Assembly (NCBI RefSeq): GCF_019038435.1
Contig: NZ_JAGPOX010000102.1
Span: 1-36,757, forward strand
Direction: 5' to 3'
DNA: 36,757 nucleotides
Source: Nocardia alni
GTDB taxonomy: Bacteria > Actinomycetota > Actinomycetes > Mycobacteriales > Mycobacteriaceae
This document shows positions 30,504-36,757 of the stretch, piece after piece. Each line of letters starts with the position of its first letter. Position 1 is the stretch's first letter. Position numbers and translations under genes: made by a program. The notes under the pieces are model-generated. The model saw only the letters and a list, made by a program, of their open reading frames with translations. It was not told the origin of the DNA and made no database searches.

Positions 30504-32459
30504 CTATTCATCGGAATGCGCGAGCCGGGGAATCAGTCCACCGGCCAGCACATCCTGTACCTGACGTGGCGAGAGCCGATGTCGCACCGCGAAAGAATTC
30601 TGCTTCGTCAGATTGTGTACGTGCAGCAGCTCGCCGGAGGCCAGGGTGTCGCGGAGATCGTCGAGGCAGAGCATATCATCCTGGTCCACGGCGTCGTAGT
30701 CTGCGGCGTCGTCGAATTCCAGCGCCAGCACTCCGAAATTCGCCAGATTCTGCCAGTGTATGCGGGCGAATGATTTCGCTATCACGACGCGCAGGCCCAG
30801 GAAACGGGGTGCGATCGCGGCGTGTTCTCGCGAGGAGCCCTGGCCGTAGTTCTCACCGCCGACGATGATGTGGCCGGGTTCGGGAGTCTGCTGTGCGCGT
30901 TGCGGATAGGACTCGTCGATCTGGGTGAAGGTGAACATCGCCAGCTCGGGGATGTTCGAGCGGAACGGCAGCGCGCGGGCGCCGGCCGGCGAGATCTCGT
31001 CGGTGGAGATGTTGTCGCCCACCTTCAGCAACACCGGCGCGAGCAGTTGGACGGGCAGGGCGTCGGTCTCGGGCAGGGCGGAGATGTTGGGCCCCTTCAC
31101 CGGCTGCACCTGCCGTGCCCGTTCCGGTTCCAACGGGGCGAGCAGTGTCGCGGTGTTGACCGAATAATGCTGTGGCAGAGTGATTTTCGGATAGTCCATG
31201 CCCTCGTCGCGGGCCCAGTCGCGCGGGTCGGTGATCTTACCGGTCAGCGCGGAGGCGGTCGCGGTCTCGGGTGAGCACAGCCAGACCGCGTCTTCCTTCG
31301 TGCCCGACCTGCCGGGGAAGTTGCGCGGCATCGTGCGCAGGGAGTTGCGGCCGACGGCCGGCGCCTGCCCCATGCCGATGCAACCCATGCATCCGGCCTG
31401 GTGAATGCGGGCGCCACCGGTTATCAGATCGGTGGTGGCTCCCATCAGTGTCAGGTCGGTGAGGATCTCCCGGGAGGTCGGGTTGACATCGAAGCTGACC
31501 TCCGGCGCGGTCTGGCGTCCGCTGACCATCGCCGCGACGATGGCGAAGTCGCGCAGCCCCGGATTGGCGCTGGAACCGATCACCGCCTGCGCGATCTCGG
31601 CGCCCGCCACCTCGCGGACGGGCACCACGTCGCCGGGCGAGCTGGGCCGGGCGATCAGCGGTTCGAGCTGCGAGAGGTCGATGGTGTCCTCGATGTCGTA
31701 CTTCGCGTCCTGGTCGGCGCTCAACTCGGTCCAGTCGTCCTCGCGTCCCTCGGCCCGCAGGAACTCCCGCACGGCCTCGTCGCTGGGAAATACCGTCGTG
31801 GTCGCGCCCAGTTCGGCGCCCATATTGGCGATCACGTGGCGGTCCATCGCGGTCAATCCCGCGAGGCCCGGACCGTGATATTCGATGATCCGGCCGACCC
31901 CGCCGGCCACGCCGTGGCGGCGCAGCATCTCCAGGATCACGTCCTTGGCCGAACACCACTGCGGCAGTTCGCCTTCCAGTCGAATACCCCACACCTGCGG
32001 CATGCGCAGATGCAGCGGCCTGCCCGAAATCGCCAGTGCCACTTCGAGCCCGCCCACCCCGATCGCCAGCATGCCCAGCGATCCCGCGGCGGGCGTGTGG
32101 GAATCCGATCCCACCATCGTCTTTCCCGGAATCCCGAACCGCTGCATGTGAATCGGGTGTGACACACCGTTGCCCGGTTTGGAGAACCACAGGCCGAATC
32201 GCTGCGCGGCGGTGCGCAGATACTCGTGATCCTGGGCGTTCTTGTCGTCGGTCTGCAACAGGTTGTGGTCGACGTACTGGACGCTCACCTCGGTGCGCGC
32301 ACGATCGAGGTCCAAGGCCTCGAGCTCCTGCATGACCAGGGTGCCGGTGGCGTCCTGAGTAAGCGTCTGATCGATGCCGATCGCGATCTCCGCACCCGGT
32401 GTCATCTCACCGGCCGTCAGATGGGTGTCGATCAGTTTGTGCGTCAGCGTCGAGGGCAT
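30504..32459 (-). CDS. Aconitate hydratase (short, about 650-residue type)
   Basis: A 651-residue aconitase-family dehydratase, interconverting citrate and isocitrate or a related substrate. Landmarks are VSVQYVDHNLLQTDDKN, VSHPIHMQRFGIPGKTMVGSDSHTPAAGSLGMLAIG, HQAGCMGCIGMGQAPAVGRNSLRTMPRNFPGRSGTKED, and the swivel domain ending GGENYGQGSSREHAAIAPRFLGLRVVIAKSFARIHWQNLANFGVL. Two iron-sulfur Cys (CMGC) are present. The third, normally IGSCTN, reads IGSSANPGLRDFA here, so Ser replaces Cys. That may be a subfamily trait with another nearby Cys (WLCSPET) substituting. ATG at 32459. It is divergent from the PfpI gene; a SigF-like element is also oriented towards it. Confidence 0.92.
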   Translation of the reverse strand: MPSTLTHKLIDTHLTAGEMTPGAEIAIGIDQTLTQDATGTLVMQELEALDLDRARTEVSVQYVDHNLLQTDDKNAQDHEYLRTAAQRFGLWFSKPGNGVSHPIHMQRFGIPGKTMVGSDSHTPAAGSLGMLAIGVGGLEVALAISGRPLHLRMPQVWGIRLEGELPQWCSAKDVILEMLRRHGVAGGVGRIIEYHGPGLAGLTAMDRHVIANMGAELGATTTVFPSDEAVREFLRAEGREDDWTELSADQDAKYDIEDTIDLSQLEPLIARPSSPGDVVPVREVAGAEIAQAVIGSSANPGLRDFAIVAAMVSGRQTAPEVSFDVNPTSREILTDLTLMGATTDLITGGARIHQAGCMGCIGMGQAPAVGRNSLRTMPRNFPGRSGTKEDAVWLCSPETATASALTGKITDPRDWARDEGMDYPKITLPQHYSVNTATLLAPLEPERARQVQPVKGPNISALPETDALPVQLLAPVLLKVGDNISTDEISPAGARALPFRSNIPELAMFTFTQIDESYPQRAQQTPEPGHIIVGGENYGQGSSREHAAIAPRFLGLRVVIAKSFARIHWQNLANFGVLALEFDDAADYDAVDQDDMLCLDDLRDTLASGELLHVHNLTKQNSFAVRHRLSPRQVQDVLAGGLIPRLAHSDE

Positions 32460-32507
32460 GGGTTCGCTCGCGTCCTTCCTGCGATGGTCGGTAGCGTCCC
32501 GTACCGG

Positions 32508-32532
32508 ATAGCCCGAAAAGGCAGTCCGAAAC
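32508..32532 (-). promoter_or_regulatory. Weak SigF-like promoter facing the aconitase gene
   Basis: On the minus strand GTTT (32532-32529), 15 bp, GGCTAT (32513-32508): one mismatch from the GGGTAT-type -10. It ends 49 bp before the aconitase ATG. It is close to, but does not overlap, the stronger plus-strand SigF-like promoter. Confidence 0.35.
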
Positions 32533-32546
32533 TCCCCACCCGCCCG

Positions 32547-32572
32547 GGTTTCTCCCGCGATCGTCGGGGTAG
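32547..32572 (+). promoter_or_regulatory. SigF-type promoter of the pfpI operon
   Basis: GGTTT (32547-32551), 15-bp spacer, GGGTAG (32567-32572), 47 bp before the ATG at 32619. It is almost identical to the mycobacterial SigF consensus GGTTT-N15/17-GGGTAT as known from the literature, and the same form recurs twice more near sigF in this window. Confidence 0.7.
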
Positions 32573-32618
32573 TCGCCGGTCGGATAATAGGGACGCGACC
32601 GTCTCCGAGGAGGCCGAG

Positions 32619-33197
32619 ATGGAAAAGGCAAGCTCCGGAATTCCGAACGTACTGGTCATCACGTCGAATACCGGGGTCGAACGCGACGAATTGCTGACAC
32701 CGCTGGCCCGGCTGCGCGAACGCGGCATCCGGGCGGTGCATGCCGCACCGGAAATGGCCCGGGTGCAGACATTCGTCCACGACACCGAGAAGGATGCCGT
32801 CGTCGACCCGGATATCGACCTCGGCTCGGTCGCCGCGGGCGATTACGACGCGATCGTCATTCCGGGCGGGACCGTGAATGCGGACAGAATTCGCCAGGAT
32901 TCGACCGCCGTGGAATTGGTGCGCGCCTGCGCGGACGCGGGCAAGCCCGTCGCGGCCATCTGCCACGGGCCGTGGCTGCTGGTCGAGGCCGGGCTGGTCG
33001 AAGGGCAGGTCATGACGTCGTATCCGTCATTGCGCACCGATATCCGCAATGCCGGCGGCCACTGGGTGGACCAGCAGGTCGTGGAATCGTCCCAGGACGG
33101 CCGGACGCTGATCACCTCGCGCAATCCCGATGATCTCGAGGCGTTCTCGGCGGCCGTGGCCGGGGCCGCGGTCGGCACGTTGCGGGCACGGAAATGA
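32619..33197 (+). CDS. DJ-1/PfpI-family protein (class I glutamine amidotransferase-like)
   Basis: A 192-residue protein of the PfpI/YhbO type. NVLVITSNTGVERDELLTPLARLRERG starts the flavodoxin-like fold. The nucleophile elbow is VAAICHGPWLLVEAGLVEG (Cys within AICHGP, near residue 110), and DYDAIVIPGGTVNADRIRQD supplies the preceding strand and Gly loop. Members act as glyoxalase III/deglycases or chaperone-like stress proteins. GAGGAGG precedes the ATG. The stop overlaps the next gene's ATG (ATGA), giving a two-gene operon driven by a SigF-type promoter. A stress role is therefore well supported; the precise reaction is not. Confidence 0.9.
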   Translation: MEKASSGIPNVLVITSNTGVERDELLTPLARLRERGIRAVHAAPEMARVQTFVHDTEKDAVVDPDIDLGSVAAGDYDAIVIPGGTVNADRIRQDSTAVELVRACADAGKPVAAICHGPWLLVEAGLVEGQVMTSYPSLRTDIRNAGGHWVDQQVVESSQDGRTLITSRNPDDLEAFSAAVAGAAVGTLRARK

Positions 33198-33745
33198 TCA
33201 GGTGGTGGCGTTCGGCCCCGTGGAGTTCGAGCCCGCTCATGCGCTCCTGGGACCGCTGGGACGGGGCGGTCCGGCTGCTGGCCGTGGTGCTGGTGCTGGC
33301 CGCCGTTCCACTCGCGATCTGGGTGGGGTCGGCAACTTCGGCGGCGGATCGGGCCGATACCAGGCGGCCCGTGACCGTGGACGCCACCGTGACCGGTGGG
33401 CCGGTCCTGGTGGCGTCCGCCAGTGGTGCGCAGCCGGCCGACTACTGGCAGGTGCCCGTGCGATGGAAGTTCGGCGGCCGATCCAGGGCCGGCCTCATCG
33501 ACGCGGGGCCTGGCGCCCGGATGGGCGATCGGATCGCGTTGTCGGTCGGGGCCGACGGGCAGCCGACGGCCACGCCGCCGTCGGCCGCGGCCGACGGAAT
33601 CGATCGCGGATTAATGGTTTTGAGTGGGATATCCGCCGTTGCGATGTTGCTCGTCGTCACGACGCACTGGTTGATGAACCGCCGCCGGAACGCCGACTGG
33701 GATCGCGCCTGGCGCAATCTGACCCGCACCCGGCAGGGCCGATGA
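33194..33745 (+). CDS. Rv1733c-like transmembrane protein
   Basis: A 183-residue membrane protein with two helices: residues about 26-46 (GAVRLLAVVLVLAAVPLAIWVG) and about 141-160 (LMVLSGISAVAMLLVVTTHWLM). Between them is an extracytoplasmic beta-rich domain with WQVPVRWKFGGRSRAGLIDAGPGARMGDRIALSVGADGQ. The PLMR-DRWDGAVRLLAV opening and the PVRW...G...GD(R)I pattern match M. tuberculosis Rv1733c and its family as I remember them; that protein belongs to the dormancy (DosR) regulon. It overlaps the pfpI gene by ATGA. Function unknown; envelope stress is suggested by the context. Confidence 0.82.
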   Translation: MIRWWRSAPWSSSPLMRSWDRWDGAVRLLAVVLVLAAVPLAIWVGSATSAADRADTRRPVTVDATVTGGPVLVASASGAQPADYWQVPVRWKFGGRSRAGLIDAGPGARMGDRIALSVGADGQPTATPPSAAADGIDRGLMVLSGISAVAMLLVVTTHWLMNRRRNADWDRAWRNLTRTRQGR

Positions 33746-33785
33746 TGCTGCGGCACAGGGGGTGCGACGAGAACGACCGCGACGA

Positions 33786-33817
33786 GAAGGCCGGATGGGC
33801 GGACCCGTCCGGCCTTC
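33786..33817. terminator. Bidirectional terminator between Rv1733c-like gene and sigF
   Basis: GAAGGCCGGA (33786-33795) pairs with TCCGGCCTTC (33808-33817). The stem continues inward through one G-U pair and three G-C pairs to a CGGA tetraloop, 14 bp in all. It sits between convergent stops at 33745 and 33828. TTCTTA lies downstream on the plus strand. Confidence 0.85.
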
Positions 33818-33827
33818 GCACGTGTTC

Positions 33828-34655
33828 TTACGCTGATCCCGCCGAATCGAGCGCGGGCTCGTCGGGCAGGGCCTGTTCGCGCAGGCCGCGTAGCGTGCGC
33901 GAAAGAATACGCGACACCTGCATCTGGGAGATGTCCAGTACGCGCGCGATCTGCGTCTGTGTCTTGGACTCGAAGAAGCGCATGATCAGGACGCGGCGTT
34001 CGCGTGAGGGCAGCTCCGCGATGAGTGGCCGCACGGCCATCGCTTCCTCGGTCAGCTCGTAGCAGCGTTCGTCGACGCCGAGGTCGGCCCCGTGTGGCGC
34101 GTTCTCGTCCTCGTCGATGTCGTCGAGCGAGGTGGACCGGTAGGCGCTCGCGGCGACCGTCGCTTGGGCGATCTCGACGATGTCGGTGTCCAGGTCCTTC
34201 GCCAGTTCGCGGGCGTTGGGCATCCGGCCCAGACGGTGGGCCAATCGTTCGGTGGCGGGGCCGATCCGCATCTGCAGATCCTTGAGCCGTCGCGGCACCT
34301 GGGCGGCCCAGGTGTGGTCGCGGAAATGGCGGCGCACCTCGCCCATGATCGTCGGGATCGCGAAGGACAGGAACGACGATCCGCGGCCGACGTCGTACCG
34401 ATCCACGGCGAGCACCAGGCCGAGCCGGGCGATCTGCTCGAGGTCGTCGTATCCCTCGCCCCGTCCGGTGAACCGGCGGGCGATGTGGTCGGCCAGCGGC
34501 AGGCACAGGCGGATGATCTCCGAGCGGGCCTGTTCGCGATGCGGGTCCTGCGGTTGGTAGCCGGCCATCTTGTCGAACCAGGGTTCGATGTTGTCGTAGC
34601 TGTTGGGGCCGTGCCGTGCGCGGTGGCCCGCGTCAACTATCGGTTCGTGTCCCAT
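33828..34655 (-). CDS. sigF: Alternative sigma factor SigF (SigB/F/G group)
   Basis: A 275-residue group 3 sigma factor. Region 2 (about 40-115) reads RSEIIRLCLPLADHIARRFTGRGEGYDDLEQIARLGLVLAVDRYDVGRGSSFLSFAIPTIMGEVRRHFRD. Region 3 follows with WAAQVPRRLKDLQMRIGPATERLAHRLGRMP. Region 4 (about 210-265) contains the HTH SKTQTQIARVLDISQMQVSRILSRTLRGLREQ. It directs RNA polymerase to stress promoters. The ATG at 34655 follows GAGAGG and overlaps the end of the RsbW gene by 23 bp, the same rsbW(usfX)-sigF order as in M. tuberculosis. Three matching promoters nearby are likely targets. Confidence 0.93.
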   Translation of the reverse strand: MGHEPIVDAGHRARHGPNSYDNIEPWFDKMAGYQPQDPHREQARSEIIRLCLPLADHIARRFTGRGEGYDDLEQIARLGLVLAVDRYDVGRGSSFLSFAIPTIMGEVRRHFRDHTWAAQVPRRLKDLQMRIGPATERLAHRLGRMPNARELAKDLDTDIVEIAQATVAASAYRSTSLDDIDEDENAPHGADLGVDERCYELTEEAMAVRPLIAELPSRERRVLIMRFFESKTQTQIARVLDISQMQVSRILSRTLRGLREQALPDEPALDSAGSA

Positions 34656-35073
34656 TCGAGACCTCTCGTTTGCACGTGAATCCGATAACTGTCGGGTACC
34701 CGTTCATGGATTCATCAAAAGAGCCCTGGTAGACCGTCGGTTGCGACATCAGCGGCGAGGCTGTCAGCGTGCGGAGCATATGCCAGCTCAAGGGGTGCGG
34801 GCTGAAACGGATTTCGCTGGCGGCCAACGAGCCGACCCGGACCGTGACCTCGCTGCGGTCCTGCTGGAGTTCGCAGTCGACCTCGGAATCGGGTATCGCG
34901 TCCAACACCGCGAGGGTCACGATCTCATCGATCGCGAGCCGACATCGCGAGTCGCTGACGTCGATGGGCCCGTCGGGGCTCACGATGATCGAGCCTATCG
35001 CCGGTACCACTGCCAAATCCACTGGGCGAGCCCGCAATTGGATGCGTATGGTTCTCGACTCGGGCAGGCTCAT
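34633..35073 (-). CDS. rsbW: Anti-sigma factor RsbW/UsfX
   Basis: A 146-residue protein with a degenerate GHKL (HATPase_c_2) fold. SRCRLAIDEIVTLAVLDAIPDSEVDCELQ corresponds to the N-box helix of UsfX (LRLAVDEV...), and SPHPLSWHMLRTLT corresponds to the region after the G-box (FSWHVL). The catalytic Asn of the N-box is not conserved, as in M. tuberculosis UsfX, so kinase activity is doubtful. It should bind and inhibit SigF. The stop is inside the sigF start region (23-bp overlap), and the ATG at 35073 overlaps the stop of the upstream proline-rich peptide (ATGA). No separate ribosome-binding site is seen, so its translation probably depends on that peptide. Confidence 0.88.
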   Translation of the reverse strand: MSLPESRTIRIQLRARPVDLAVVPAIGSIIVSPDGPIDVSDSRCRLAIDEIVTLAVLDAIPDSEVDCELQQDRSEVTVRVGSLAASEIRFSPHPLSWHMLRTLTASPLMSQPTVYQGSFDESMNGYPTVIGFTCKREVSNGTRTDS

Positions 35074-35246
35074 GTGATCATGGACGGATCGGGTGGCAGC
35101 GGCGGCGGTACTGGGCGAGGTTCGGGCTCCGGCCGCGACGGATAGGGGTCCGGCGCCGGGAATGGTTCCGGGATCGGGGGTGCGGGAGCCGGGTCGGGCT
35201 CGGGTATCGGTCGCGGAATGGGTTCGGGAATCGGAGGTGCGGTCAT
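35070..35246 (-). CDS. Proline-rich 58-residue peptide, first gene of the sigF operon
   Basis: ATG 35246 to TGA 35070 encodes 58 residues, 28 of them Pro, in PxPx style: MTAPPIPEPIPRPIPEPDPA at the start and PVPPPLPPDPSMIT at the end. The TGA overlaps the rsbW ATG (ATGA), and the frame fills the gap between the candidate SigF-type promoter and rsbW exactly. No Shine-Dalgarno is seen and the 5' leader would be only a few nt, so it would be read leaderless. It has no transmembrane segment. I know no family for it; M. tuberculosis has a different small gene (usfY) upstream of usfX. The coupling argues that it is real. Confidence 0.55.
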   Translation of the reverse strand: MTAPPIPEPIPRPIPEPDPAPAPPIPEPFPAPDPYPSRPEPEPRPVPPPLPPDPSMIT

Positions 35247-35255
35247 GAGCGGCGG

Positions 35256-35280
35256 CTACCCCGGTTCGGTGATCGCAATC
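35256..35280 (-). promoter_or_regulatory. Candidate SigF-type promoter of the sigF operon
   Basis: On the minus strand GATT (35280-35277), 15 bp, GGGTAG (35261-35256). The -10 is perfect, and the -35 has one mismatch to GTTT. The expected transcription start is near 35249, right before the proline-rich peptide ATG at 35246. It would make sigF autoregulated. Confidence 0.45.
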
Positions 35281-35294
35281 TCGGGGCCCGGACT

Positions 35295-35319
35295 GTTTCG
35301 GCGCACAGGCCCCGGGTAG
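35295..35319 (+). promoter_or_regulatory. SigF-type promoter of the csbD-like gene
   Basis: GTTT (35295-35298), 15-bp spacer, GGGTAG (35314-35319), 43 bp before the GTG at 35362. Spacer length and -10 equal those of the pfpI promoter. It lies back to back with the candidate promoter of the sigF operon. Confidence 0.7.
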
Positions 35320-35361
35320 CGCACAAGTGTCAGTGATTCCGCCATTCCGGAGGTGAATATC

Positions 35362-35613
35362 GTGTCCGAGCACGACAAAGGCAGTGCCCAAGAGACGTTC
35401 GAGGGTATCGCCGAGGGCGTGAAAGGCAAGGTCAAAGAGGCCGCCGGCGCCATCGTCGACGACGACGCGCTGCGACAGGAGGGCAGGGCGCAACAGGACC
35501 GCGCCGCCGCACAGCGGGGGGCCGCGCACAAGCAGGCGCAGGCCGACATCGAACGCGGTAAGGCCGCCGCTGCCGAGAAGCGTGAGCAAGCCCACCAACA
35601 TGACGACAACTGA
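35362..35613 (+). CDS. CsbD-like stress protein
   Basis: An 83-residue, highly charged, helical protein. DKGSAQETFEGIAEGVKGKVKEAAGAIVDDDALRQEGRAQQDRA fits the CsbD pattern (G...G..K...G....D..L...G...Q). The tail AAAQRGAAHKQAQADIERGKAAAAEKREQAHQHDDN extends the helix. CsbD is a sigma-B-dependent general stress protein in Bacillus, with unknown molecular function. GTG 35362 is chosen because GGAGG lies 9 nt upstream; GTG 35353 overlaps that site. The SigF-type promoter upstream agrees with the family's regulation. Confidence 0.85.
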   Translation: MSEHDKGSAQETFEGIAEGVKGKVKEAAGAIVDDDALRQEGRAQQDRAAAQRGAAHKQAQADIERGKAAAAEKREQAHQHDDN

Positions 35614-35683
35614 CCCCTACGTGCACTGACGCACGGCGGACTCGCGCGTGCGAAGACGCGCGTGGGTGGCGTGCGACGACACG

Positions 35684-35723
35684 CGAGAGCGGCCGCCTGG
35701 TGCGTACCGGGCGGCCACTCTCG
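35684..35723 (+). terminator. Terminator hairpin after the csbD-like gene
   Basis: CGAGAG-C-GGCCGCC (35684-35697) pairs with GGCGGCC-A-CTCTCG (35710-35723): 13 pairs with one C/A mismatch and a 12-nt loop, 70 bp after the stop. No T-run. Bases 35614-35950 otherwise hold only the promoter of the second anti-sigma gene. Confidence 0.6.
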
Positions 35724-35854
35724 GTTGACGGCCTTCGCCGCAGCTATACGCTCCCGGAGCTGTAAACGCGCGATCATCGGGCGGCCCGAAGTGCGTTGAC
35801 GGTGGTGTACCGGTCGGGTGGGAACGAGCAGTTGTCCGCCCGCCGATTTCCGGC

Positions 35855-35879
35855 GTTTTGGGTCGGGGAACCTGGGTAA
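35855..35879 (+). promoter_or_regulatory. SigF-type promoter of the second rsbW-like gene
   Basis: GTTT (35855-35858), 15-bp spacer, GGGTAA (35874-35879), 71 bp before the ATG at 35951. Third strong example of the same promoter form in 3.4 kb. Confidence 0.65.
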
Positions 35880-35950
35880 GCGCCCAGCAAAGCAAGTGCG
35901 GGCGAGCGCATGGCTCGCATCACGGCACAACGTTCAGTGCAGGAGAAGGG

Positions 35951-36379
35951 ATGTCGGGCACGAGTGATTTGTTCCAGGCGACGGCCACGCGGGTCGGCGT
36001 CCGGGTTTCGGCGGAATTCGAGCAACTCACGATGTTGCGCGCGCTCACCGAGACGGCCCTGCTGATGGCCGAGATGCCCCTCGACGAGGTGACCGATATC
36101 CAGGTCGCGGTCGACGAGATCGCGACCGCTGTCATCGATTCGGCGGTGTTGGGCTCGGAGTTGAAGTGCGAGTTCGGATTCCACGTCGGATGGGTTTCGG
36201 TGTTCATCACCGCGGTCGCGGGCACCCGGTACCCGATCGATGAGCAAGGTTTGGGCTGGCATGTGGTCCGCACGATCACCGACTCGCTGTCCGCGGATGT
36301 GGGTTCGTTCGACGCTGTCGCGGGAGGCTATCCGGTCACCGTCGAATTCGACCGGACCGGTGGATATCTCGGCTTGTGA
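35951..36379 (+). CDS. Second RsbW/UsfX-like anti-sigma factor
   Basis: A 142-residue GHKL-fold protein paralogous to the RsbW at 34633-35073. Shared features are the opening VGVRVSAEFEQLTMLRALTETALL, the helix DIQVAVDEIATAVIDSAVLGSELKCEF (N-box position, catalytic Asn absent), a beta hairpin VSVFITAVAG, and GLGWHVVRTITDSLSADVGSF matching the SWHML block. GGAGAAGGG precedes the ATG. A SigF-type promoter upstream would place it under SigF, so it could close a negative feedback loop or bind another sigma factor. No STAS-domain antagonist is visible nearby. The last 44 bp overlap the convergent ABC gene. Confidence 0.85.
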   Translation: MSGTSDLFQATATRVGVRVSAEFEQLTMLRALTETALLMAEMPLDEVTDIQVAVDEIATAVIDSAVLGSELKCEFGFHVGWVSVFITAVAGTRYPIDEQGLGWHVVRTITDSLSADVGSFDAVAGGYPVTVEFDRTGGYLGL

Positions 36380-36757
36380 GGGCTGAGGTCACCGTCTCCT
36401 CCGCCGCCCAGACGGTGATGGTCCCGGGCGCGATCGTGATCGCGCATTTCTGACCGGGCGCGCAGAGATCGTGGTCGGCGGCGATGGCCGTAAGTTCTTG
36501 ATCGCCGGGCAGTTTCAGGCGCAGTTCGCTGATCGCGCCCAGCCGGATGACGTCCAGCACGTGGGCCGTGGCGACACCATCGGCGGTCGTGGCGACCAGG
36601 ACGTCGCGGGGATCGACCGACCAGGTGACCGATGTTCCCGGACGTGCGAGGGCGGGAGCGATCGGTACGACTGTTCCGGCGATGTCCAGGGTGCCGTCGG
36701 CGCGGACCGGTTCGGTGTGCACATTGCGGGCGCCCAGCAGGCGCGCGGCGGTGGGGG
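36336..36757 (-). CDS. ABC transporter ATP-binding protein, C-terminal part only
   Basis: The frame is open to the window edge; about 140 C-terminal residues are present. It reads TAARLLGARNVHTEPVRADGTLDIAGTVVPI, a strand pattern of the regulatory/TOBE region after the nucleotide-binding domain, then VTWSVDPRDVLVATT, DVIRLGAISELRLKLPGDQELTAIAADHDLCAPGQKCAITIAPGTITVW. This matches ATPases of the molybdate, sulfate and iron importers (ModC/CysA/FbpC type); the substrate cannot be told without the missing two thirds. The end overlaps the convergent anti-sigma gene by 44 bp. Confidence 0.75.
   Translation of the reverse strand, partial: PTAARLLGARNVHTEPVRADGTLDIAGTVVPIAPALARPGTSVTWSVDPRDVLVATTADGVATAHVLDVIRLGAISELRLKLPGDQELTAIAADHDLCAPGQKCAITIAPGTITVWAAEETVTSALTSRDIHRSGRIRR

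Noticed and set aside
34660..34710. GGGTAC inside the end of rsbW as a second sigF promoter
   Set aside because: The matching -35 is poor and sigF is already translationally coupled to rsbW.
1..36757. tRNA, rRNA, CRISPR, integrase or insertion sequence
   Set aside because: None recognised on either strand by inspection; the accessory-looking segment at 17.8-21 kb has no attachment site that I can see.

Overview
The window is high-GC (about 65-70 % by eye) with strong G/C bias in third codon positions, weak U-tracts after hairpins, and several TANNNT-6/7 nt-(A/G)TG leaderless starts. The protein content (a UsfX/RsbW-SigF locus, an Rv1733c-like membrane protein, an EF-Tu3-type second elongation factor, a CsbD-like protein) points to a mycolate-group actinobacterium, most probably Nocardia or a close relative. 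No tRNA, rRNA, CRISPR array, integrase or transposase was seen.

Bases 1-8600 are a series of small regulator/enzyme pairs. A 3'-truncated AlaA-type aminotransferase is divergent from an HxlR regulator, with twin palindromes between them. A proline iminopeptidase follows, preceded by a 30-bp degenerate tandem repeat. Next come a TIGR00027-type methyltransferase, a ribbon-helix-helix/VOC gene pair, an aldo/keto reductase divergent from a TetR regulator, and an XRE regulator divergent from a short-chain dehydrogenase. The TetR and XRE pairs have palindromes in their shared promoters.

Bases 8600-17800 hold hypothetical and metabolic genes: a frameshifted DUF2269-like membrane protein with a small partner, a MarR/quinone-oxidoreductase pair, a Tat-exported GH125 mannosidase, a zinc-ribbon-like protein, a remnant of an unknown gene, a ketopantoate-reductase-like protein, an extended SDR lacking the usual Tyr, and an FGE-like (SUMF1) protein lacking one of the two active-site Cys.

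Bases 17800-22600 look accessory. An AT-richer, repeat-bearing non-coding stretch precedes a long coiled-coil protein with a Cys/His head. This runs straight into an archaeal-type ATPase that has lost its Walker A end and carries a frameshift. A small protein/lipoprotein pair and a GH25 lysozyme-like gene share a strong bidirectional terminator.

Bases 22900-29300 contain a DUF1304 membrane protein, a divergent EF-Tu (Streptomyces EF-Tu3 type) whose leader can form two crossing 10-bp stems, a beta-hydroxyacid dehydrogenase, an HdeD-like protein and a KimA-type potassium transporter.

Bases 29300-36757 read as a general-stress island. It holds a DoxX protein with an expanded amphipathic repeat tail, an aconitase, a PfpI/DJ-1 plus Rv1733c-like operon, SigF, two RsbW/UsfX paralogues and a CsbD-like protein. 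Three genes carry near-identical GTTT-N15-GGGTA(A/G) promoters expected for SigF. The sigF operon begins with an undescribed 58-residue peptide that is nearly half proline and overlaps the anti-sigma start codon by ATGA. The window ends inside an ABC transporter ATPase.
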